Of a stretch of DNA of 12,832 nucleotides, positions 6,588-12,832 are shown in pieces. A model generated the notes under the pieces. The model saw only the letters and a list, made by a program, of their open reading frames with translations, was not told the origin of the DNA and made no database searches. Both the position numbers and the translations under genes were made by a program. Within the stretch, counting starts at the first letter, position 1; each line of letters opens with the position of its first letter. Origin of the DNA: Gammaproteobacteria bacterium (GTDB lineage: Bacteria; Pseudomonadota; Gammaproteobacteria; S012-40); assembly GCA_026982215.1 (NCBI GenBank), contig JALSHN010000311.1, positions 1 to 12,832 on the forward strand. Reading direction: 5' to 3'.

Positions 6588-8357
6588 ATGGCCGGCAAGA
6601 TCCCTCAACACTTCATCGACGAAGTCCTCGCCCGCACCGACATCGTCGCCCTCATCGACGCCCGGGTTCCTCTGAAGAAAGCCGGGAAAGAATACGTCGC
6701 CCGCTGCCCCTTCCACGACGAAAAGACCCCTTCCTTCACCGTCAGCCCCAGCAAACAGTTCTATCACTGCTTCGGCTGCGGCGCCCACGGCAGCGCCATT
6801 GGCTTCCTGATGGAATACGACCACCTGAGCTTCCCCGAGGCCATAGAAGAACTGGCGCGCCAGGCCGGCCTCCCCATGCCGCGCGAACACACCGCCCCCG
6901 CCGAACCCCAGAGACGCGACGGCGAGGAAGGCCACCGCCTCAGCGCACTCCACGCCATCCTCGAACGCGCCGCCCGCCACTACCAAATCCAACTCCGCCG
7001 CCACCCCCAACGCGACCGGGCGGTGAATTACCTCAAAGGCCGCGGCATCAGCGGCGAGATCGCCAAACGCTTTGAACTCGGTTATGCCCCCCCCGGTTGG
7101 CACCACCTCGAAGAGGCCCTGGGCCGCGGCCCCGCTGAGCGGGCACTGCTCCAAGAGGCCGGCCTGCTCACCCAGCGAGAAGACGGCCAAAGCTACGACC
7201 GTTTCCGCGACCGCATCATGTTCCCCATCCGTGACCACCGCGGCCGCTTAGTCGGTTTCGGCGGGCGCCTCATCGACGGCGACGGCCCCAAATACCTCAA
7301 CTCCCCCGAGACTCCGGTATTCCACAAAGGCGAAGAACTCTACGGCCTCCACCAAGCCCGCCAACAGCGGAGTCTGGAACGCCTTCTGGTGGTGGAGGGC
7401 TACATGGACGTCATCGCCCTGGCCCAACACGGCATCCCCTATGCCGTCGCCACCCTGGGCACCGCCCTCACCGAGCAGCACCTCCAACGCCTCTATCGTC
7501 ACGTGGACGAAATCATCCTCTGCTTCGATGGAGACCGGGCCGGGCGGGAGGCTGCCTGGCGCGCCGTCGAGACCCTCACCCCCTTCCTCGACGACCGCCG
7601 CAGCGCCCGCTTCGCCTTCCTGCCCCAAGGCGAAGACCCCGACAGCCTCATCCGCCGGCTCGGCCGGGAGGCCTTCGAAGAACAGATCGCCCGCTCGCTC
7701 ACCTTCTCGGACTTCCTTTTGGAAAACCTCACCCAGGGCAGCGACATGCGCAGCACCGACGGCCATGCCCGCCTGATCCAAAAGGCCCGCCCCTACCTAC
7801 AACGCCTCCCTGAAGGGGCCCGGCGGGAAGAGCTGCTCAACCGCCTGGCCGGCCGGGTCCAATGGTCTCCCCAAGAGCTGGCCCGCCGCCTGGAACTCCC
7901 GCAGCGCCAACGGAACAGCAGCCGCAACGAAAGACGTGGCCAGCGCCGTCCACCCTCGCTCATCGCCCGCATTATCGCCATGCTCCTACAGGCCCCGGAA
8001 CTGGCCCAGCGCGCCGGCGACCCCGAACGGCTCGCCCGGCTGGAACTCCCCGGCAGCGGCCTGCTGCAAGAACTCATTCAGATTCTCCAACAACGGCCGC
8101 AAACCACCTTGGCGATGCTGTTCGAACATTGGCGCGGGCGGCCGGAAGGCCAATATCTCGCCCGCATCCAACGCCTCATCCCCCCCATGGAGGAAGGCGC
8201 CCTGGTAGTCGAATTTCAAGACGCCATGGAACGAATCGAGCGCTTGATAGTCGAAAGCGAGGTTGAGAGCCTATTGAAAAAGTCTCAAAATCAAGGACTC
8301 AGCCCGGAAGAGAAACGACACCTTCAAGCCCTGCTGCAAGCACAGCGGCAGGGATGA
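6588..8357 (+). CDS. dnaG: DNA primase DnaG
   Basis: A 589-residue bacterial primase, which makes the RNA primers for replication. The CHC2 zinc-binding domain has C40, H43, C61 and C64 ('CPFH' ... 'HCFGCG'). The catalytic core includes 'GYAPPGWHHLEE', 'DRFRDRIMFPIRD.RG..VGFGGR' and a TOPRIM fold with the metal-binding residues E270 ('VVEGYMDV') and D314/D316 ('CFDGDRAG'). The C-terminal part (about 440-589) is the helicase-binding domain, less conserved and ending in charged helices. The ATG has GGGAGG nine nucleotides upstream. It is 19 nt behind yqeY with no terminator between, so it is in the same operon. Length is close to the family norm (E. coli 581). Confidence 0.97.
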   Translation: MAGKIPQHFIDEVLARTDIVALIDARVPLKKAGKEYVARCPFHDEKTPSFTVSPSKQFYHCFGCGAHGSAIGFLMEYDHLSFPEAIEELARQAGLPMPREHTAPAEPQRRDGEEGHRLSALHAILERAARHYQIQLRRHPQRDRAVNYLKGRGISGEIAKRFELGYAPPGWHHLEEALGRGPAERALLQEAGLLTQREDGQSYDRFRDRIMFPIRDHRGRLVGFGGRLIDGDGPKYLNSPETPVFHKGEELYGLHQARQQRSLERLLVVEGYMDVIALAQHGIPYAVATLGTALTEQHLQRLYRHVDEIILCFDGDRAGREAAWRAVETLTPFLDDRRSARFAFLPQGEDPDSLIRRLGREAFEEQIARSLTFSDFLLENLTQGSDMRSTDGHARLIQKARPYLQRLPEGARREELLNRLAGRVQWSPQELARRLELPQRQRNSSRNERRGQRRPPSLIARIIAMLLQAPELAQRAGDPERLARLELPGSGLLQELIQILQQRPQTTLAMLFEHWRGRPEGQYLARIQRLIPPMEEGALVVEFQDAMERIERLIVESEVESLLKKSQNQGLSPEEKRHLQALLQAQRQG

Positions 8358-8402
8358 GGGCAGGCATTTCCGTTTCGTCTATATTTTGGATCACGATTCC
8401 CA

Positions 8403-8408
8403 TATAAT
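8403..8408 (+). promoter_or_regulatory. consensus -10 box upstream of rpoD
   Basis: A perfect TATAAT lies in the 99-bp dnaG-rpoD gap, about 50 nt before the rpoD ATG. No clear -35 lies 16-18 bp upstream (the sequence there is TATATT-like), so the promoter is weak or needs an activator. It would give rpoD a transcript separate from the operon. I see no convincing sigma-32 type -35 (CTTGAA) next to it. Confidence 0.5.
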
Positions 8409-8456
8409 CGCGAGCTATTTTTTCCACGGCACAGGTACTGTCGGTTGAGCCAACAC

Positions 8457-10220
<1,764 letters not shown>

Positions 10221-10225
10221 CCGAA

Positions 10226-10248
10226 AAACGGGGCCCCAGGCCCCGTTT
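10226..10248 (+). terminator. rho-independent terminator of the rpoD operon
   Basis: A perfect 10-bp stem, AAACGGGGCC (10226-10235) with GGCCCCGTTT (10239-10248), closes a CCA loop, followed by CTCTTT. It starts five bases after the rpoD stop and lies before the tRNA promoter, so it separates the protein operon from the tRNA gene. Confidence 0.92.
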
Positions 10249-10269
10249 CTCTTTAGCCCGACCGACGCT

Positions 10270-10275
10270 TATAAT
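10270..10275 (+). promoter_or_regulatory. -10 box of the tRNA-Ile2 gene
   Basis: A perfect TATAAT ends ten bases before the mature tRNA 5' end, the right distance for transcription to start just ahead of it. The -35 is not clear (TTCTCT at 17 bp spacing, overlapping the rpoD terminator). Confidence 0.6.
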
Positions 10276-10285
10276 CTCCCACCCC

Positions 10286-10362
<77 letters not shown>

Positions 10363-10421
10363 TTTGAAAACAATGAGTTGTGGTCTTCTGTACCCATTCA
10401 AATCCCTGGCGTTTTCGAGCC

Positions 10422-10442
10422 TGGGCTACCTATGGGCTACCT
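10422..10442 (+). repeat. tandem direct repeat TGGGCTACCT x2 beside the tRNA
   Basis: Identical 10-mers at 10422-10431 and 10433-10442 with an 11-bp period, about one helical turn. They lie 60-80 bp from the tRNA end in the 122-bp gap that has no gene. Short direct repeats of this kind near attL are often arm-type binding sites of tyrosine integrases. Nothing else in the gap (10363-10484) reads as a gene. Confidence 0.45.
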
Positions 10443-10466
10443 CAGCGGTCAATTTCGATCACCCTG

Positions 10467-10489
10467 AGTCACTGCTAGGGGTAGTCACT
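10467..10489. repeat. direct repeat AGTCACT x2 with overlapping AGGGG/CCCCT inverted repeat
   Basis: AGTCACT occurs at 10467-10473 and 10483-10489 (16-bp period). AGGGG at 10477-10481 and CCCCT at 10490-10494 could form a 5-bp stem around the stop codon of the HTH gene. This may be a weak terminator for the minus-strand genes, or further protein-binding sites at the element end. Confidence 0.3.
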
Positions 10490-10934
10490 CCCCTGCCTGC
10501 ATGTCCTCCCACGCTGCCAGCAGCGATGCCAGCCCTTTCCCCTCGACTTCGAGTGGGCCACCCTCACGTCCGCTGAGCTCCTGGCGGGCCGGGGCATCAA
10601 GGCCAAATAGTTTTGCCTTGCGTTCCATGATTTTGATGATCCGGTCGGTGGCCTTCAGGTCGCCCTCGAGGGCTTGGGGCCAAACGGCTTTCAGGGCAGC
10701 CTCCAGACGCTCGTATTCCTGGGCCCGCAAGCGGGCCACGTCTTCGGCGAGGCGTTCGGACAGGGCGTTCAGGTGGGTCACGATCACCTTGTGGGCGTAT
10801 TGGGGGCTGCATCCGACGTCGTCGGCGATCTCGCGCAGCAGGTAGCCGGCACGGCGCAGTTCGACGATGCGGTTCTTGCGTTCGGCAGCAGTGAGGTGGG
10901 AGGTGGCGGTCTTTGTCATCGATGGGGTCCTCAT
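10485..10934 (-). CDS. HTH protein resembling phage terminase small subunits
   Basis: A 149-residue soluble protein. Residues about 17-52 ('AAERKNRIVELRRAGYLLREIADDVGCSPQYAHKVI') form a homeodomain-like helix-turn-helix. A helical, charged middle follows ('EYERLEAALKAVWPQALEGDLKATDRIIKIMERKAKLFGLDAP'). This layout, with a 'K..GLDAP' segment after a long helix, is common in terminase-small-subunit-like and HTH proteins of prophages and integrative elements. No large terminase subunit is in the window, so a regulatory role is equally possible. ATG 10932-10934 lies 21 nt after the upstream stop with GGAAG 10 nt ahead. The in-frame ATG at 10917-10919 has GAGGA eight nucleotides ahead and may be the real start (144 residues). 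It is the last gene of the element's minus-strand run. Confidence 0.65.
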   Translation of the reverse strand: MRTPSMTKTATSHLTAAERKNRIVELRRAGYLLREIADDVGCSPQYAHKVIVTHLNALSERLAEDVARLRAQEYERLEAALKAVWPQALEGDLKATDRIIKIMERKAKLFGLDAPARQELSGREGGPLEVEGKGLASLLAAWEDMQAGE

Positions 10935-10955
10935 TGATTTTCAACTTCCTGTGGC

Positions 10956-11558
10956 TCAACCGGACCAGGGCAACCAGTGCGCGCAGTGCCGGCGGTCGTT
11001 GTCCCAGAGCCCGGCAGGCGCTTCGGGTTGGCCCACGGCACAGTGGCCGAGGTGGGGGTGATCGATACGCCGATAATGGGCGCAGTCGCTACAGCGGACC
11101 GCTCCGGGGCGGGGGATAGGACGTTCCCCGATCCGGTTCCAGCACCAGGGACAGGCATCGAAGGTTCCTGTGGTCCATAACCAGATGGGACCGCATTGAC
11201 GGCAATTGGCGTGCTGGTCATAACCAAGTGGAGGTTGCCCGTGATCCATGAGACGTCGGTCCACCAGAGCCCGGGCGAGGGCGCGTAAGGTCTCAGGGGT
11301 CAGTTCTCCGTTGCGCCAGTCCGCCACATCATCGTCGGATAGGGCATCCCGCACCTCGCTCACGGTGATGTCGAGTCCTTTGCACGTATCGGCCAGGGAC
11401 TCCAGTAGTTGGGAGCTTTCCTGGCCTGAATCCCTATACGCAGAATCCGCACTATCTGCACAATTCCCTGCCTCAGTGGGTTTCTGCGTGTTCTGCGAAT
11501 TGTGCGCATGGGGCGTTCTGGTCGAAGGGTTTACCCCGAGGATATCGCGCCAACTCAT
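10956..11558 (-). CDS. cysteine-rich double zinc-ribbon protein of unknown function (mobile-element associated)
   Basis: A 200-residue protein. The N-terminus MSWRDILGVNP leads into a low-complexity part with triplet repeats: NSQ-NTQ at 20-25 and (N/D)(C/S)A three times at 32-40. A helical middle (about 48-103) follows. The C-terminal half is rich in Cys and His: C119-x2-C122 and C136-x2-C139 form one likely zinc ribbon, and C156-x2-C159, H167, H172, C173 and C192 could form a second. 'RPIPRPGAVRCSDCAHYRRIDHPHLGHC' and 'GLWDNDRRHC' look strongly conserved-type. I recognise similar hypothetical proteins from proteobacterial integrative elements; none has an assigned function to my knowledge. 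The ATG at 11556-11558 overlaps the TGA of the DUF3987 gene (ATGA) and has GAGGA seven nucleotides upstream, which settles this start over an upstream alternative at 11591. The 5' coding part contains an unusual iteron-like repeat cluster. Confidence 0.75.
   Translation of the reverse strand: MSWRDILGVNPSTRTPHAHNSQNTQKPTEAGNCADSADSAYRDSGQESSQLLESLADTCKGLDITVSEVRDALSDDDVADWRNGELTPETLRALARALVDRRLMDHGQPPLGYDQHANCRQCGPIWLWTTGTFDACPWCWNRIGERPIPRPGAVRCSDCAHYRRIDHPHLGHCAVGQPEAPAGLWDNDRRHCAHWLPWSG
11437..11508. repeat. two oppositely oriented clusters of three 9-bp iteron-like repeats
   Basis: The right cluster, plus strand, is TTCTGCGTG, TTCTGCGAA, TTGTGCGCA (11482-11508). The left cluster, read on the minus strand from 11463 to 11437, is TTGTGCAGA, TAGTGCGGA, TTCTGCGTA. 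Consensus: T-(T/A)-(C/G)-TGC-(G/A)-N-(A/G). An 18-bp spacer (11464-11481) separates the clusters. Exact inverted pairs also exist: ACGCAGAA (11438-11445) with TTCTGCGT (11482-11489), and GCACAATTC (11458-11466) with GAATTGTGC (11497-11505). These pairs interleave, as in a pseudoknot. The whole cluster lies inside the cysteine-rich protein gene, in an A/T-richer patch. Confidence 0.7.
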
Positions 11559-12832
11559 CGCCAAGTCCTCGCGATGTCGGGGCGGACGCACACCATGGGC
11601 GAGGGTGGACGGCCGGGACCATCACGTGGTGGTTCGATTACCTCTAGATAACCACGTTCTTCCAGCACCTCCAAGGCTTCGCGCAGCTTGGGGACACGGG
11701 GGAAAGTGCCGCGTAGGGCGTTGAAGGCATCGCGCACGGTGAAACGCTCCACTCGGCCCCGCTCGATCCAGTTCCAGACCACCCGGGCAGCGGCAATGGT
11801 GGGATCGGCCCCCATCATGTCCAGCGCTGCCAGGTTGTGGCGGGTGATAACGGCCATGATCTCCAGGGCGGCGTTCATGGTCTCGGCAGTGATGGCGGCC
11901 TCCCAGGGTGCGCCATGGGCGTGCTTGATGCCATGAAGTACCCCGGCCAGACGTGCCGCTGTCCCCGGAGCCTTGCCTGCCCAGTCGGTGAAGTGTTCCA
12001 GTTCCCGGCCAGGTTGCATCTGCACCTCGATGGCCCGCTGGAATTCACGCCATTCCGCATAGGCTTCATGGCTCAGACGCAGCAGGTGGGGGCGTTCGTC
12101 GCCGTGCTCGTCGAAGGCTGGTTCCCAGTCCAGCATGGCTCGGAGACCCGCCGCGTAGGCGTCGCGCACCCCCTCCGGCACGGGATTGGATTCGAGCGGG
12201 CGAAAGCCCAGCGGGGACGGCGGCAGCAAGTAAAGAAACCGCCCCAGCAATCCGCGTCCACGGAACCCCGGCTTGGCCGCCAGCCCTCGGAGAACCTCCG
12301 GCTGTACGGCAAGCCCGAGGGTCAAGCGTGGGCATCCGAGCAAGACTGGGGGGCGTCCCTGACGGTCCACTCGGTCGGGGTCGCCGCTGTGGACTTTCAA
12401 CAGCAGGTCGAGGTTGGGAATGCCGTTGGAGTATCGGCCCTGCAACAGGTCGAAGATGCCCCCTTCGCTGGAGAGCCAGGCCATGCACTCGCCATGATCC
12501 GACAGCAGTGTTCCCAACCGTTCCGGAGTAGCATCGGACGTGTACAAACGGGGCAGGATTGGGATAGCGGGCAAGTCCGATTCGATGTCGGATATCTCTT
12601 GCGTCAGTCGTCGGACCTCAGTGGGGTCCTTTGCCTTGGCGGCTTGGCGTCGCAGTTCTTTGACACGAGCCTCCAGGGTCGAGCGTTCGCTGGTGATGCG
12701 CCGAATTTCAGGCTCCAGCGACTTCGCTCGGTCCCGTTCCCAAGCTGCCAAGGGCGCAATGGCGGCGTTCATGACGGCTGACTTGCGGTTTCCAGGCGGC
12801 AGGGCCGTTACCAACCACAGGTTGGTGGGCTC
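11555..12832 (-). CDS. DUF3987 domain protein, primase/helicase-like (N-terminus beyond window)
   Basis: At least 425 residues; the frame stays open to the window edge, so the true start and any N-terminal primase domain lie outside. The visible part begins with a P-loop-like segment 'LVTALPPGNRKSAVMNA'. A long charged coiled coil follows ('EPEIRRITSERSTLEARVKELRRQAAKAKD...'), then the DUF3987 core ('DATPERLGTLLSDHGECMAWLSSEGGIFDLLQGRYS', 'RPPVLLGCPRLTLGLAVQPEVLRGLAAKPGFRGRGLLGRFLY', 'HEAYAEW', 'KAPGTAARLAGVLH'). The last about 80 residues resemble a winged helix ('FTVRDAFNALRGTFPRVPKLREALEVLEERGYLEVI'). DUF3987 proteins, often fused to a primase domain, are replication-type proteins of phages, plasmids and integrative elements. 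The P-loop has R where GxxGKS has G. It overlaps the next gene by 4 bp. Confidence 0.82.
   Translation of the reverse strand, partial: EPTNLWLVTALPPGNRKSAVMNAAIAPLAAWERDRAKSLEPEIRRITSERSTLEARVKELRRQAAKAKDPTEVRRLTQEISDIESDLPAIPILPRLYTSDATPERLGTLLSDHGECMAWLSSEGGIFDLLQGRYSNGIPNLDLLLKVHSGDPDRVDRQGRPPVLLGCPRLTLGLAVQPEVLRGLAAKPGFRGRGLLGRFLYLLPPSPLGFRPLESNPVPEGVRDAYAAGLRAMLDWEPAFDEHGDERPHLLRLSHEAYAEWREFQRAIEVQMQPGRELEHFTDWAGKAPGTAARLAGVLHGIKHAHGAPWEAAITAETMNAALEIMAVITRHNLAALDMMGADPTIAAARVVWNWIERGRVERFTVRDAFNALRGTFPRVPKLREALEVLEERGYLEVIEPPRDGPGRPPSPMVCVRPDIARTWR

Noticed and set aside
8379..8408. Heat-shock (sigma-32) promoter for rpoD
   Set aside because: TTCCCATAT resembles a sigma-32 -10, but no CTTGAA-like -35 lies at the required distance. 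The perfect TATAAT in the same place explains the site better.
10393..10430. Decayed second copy of the tRNA T-arm (ATTCAAATCCCTGGC and TTTTCGAGCCTGGGC)
   Set aside because: The resemblance to the T-arm is short and gapped, with no pairing stem. It could be chance, so I did not call a second att site.
11437..11508. CRISPR array
   Set aside because: The repeats are only 9 bp, contiguous, without spacers, and in both orientations, inside a coding gene.
11837..12781. Plus-strand frame opposite the DUF3987 gene
   Set aside because: No recognisable domain and no good ribosome site. The minus strand carries the conserved family.

Overview
This is a GC-rich bacterial chromosomal window. It carries the gammaproteobacterial macromolecular-synthesis locus, with tsaD divergent from rpsU-yqeY-dnaG-rpoD and a tRNA-Ile2(CAU) gene behind rpoD. 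The gene order resembles that of Pseudomonas and its relatives, and the BioA, TsaD, DnaG and RpoD sequences are of proteobacterial type. The sequence does not let me name a genus. Several start codons are TTG or GTG, and gene packing is dense.

Layout. (1) 1-3195, minus strand: a tight four-gene cluster, transcribed right to left. It encodes a Calx-beta/Lcl_C (DUF1566) lipoprotein, a second secreted Lcl_C protein, a SAM-dependent methyltransferase with an N-terminal zinc ribbon, and a DUF488 protein cut off by the window edge. (2) 3196-3371: a divergent, AT-richer control region. (3) 3372-4721, plus: bioA (biotin synthesis), ending in a perfect 12-bp hairpin shared with the convergent tsaD. 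(4) 4742-5779, minus: tsaD (tRNA t6A synthesis). (5) 5859-10220, plus: rpsU, yqeY, dnaG and rpoD, i.e. translation, replication priming and the housekeeping sigma factor. There is a good promoter ahead of rpsU, a consensus -10 ahead of rpoD and a strong terminator after rpoD. (6) 10286-10362: tRNA-Ile2(CAU) with encoded CCA. (7) 10363-12832: the left end of what looks like an integrated mobile element. Three minus-strand genes run towards the tRNA: a DUF3987 (primase/helicase-like) protein open at the window edge, a cysteine-rich double zinc-ribbon protein of unknown function, and a terminase-small-subunit-like HTH protein.

The most unusual feature is inside the cysteine-rich protein gene. 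Two clusters of three 9-bp repeats, in opposite orientations, flank an 18-bp spacer (11437-11508). They look like iterons (an origin, operator or recombination site) embedded in coding sequence, next to the element's probable replication gene. The repeat unit equals three codons, so the protein also shows triplet repeats there. I cannot tell from one sequence whether selection acts on the DNA or on the peptide.
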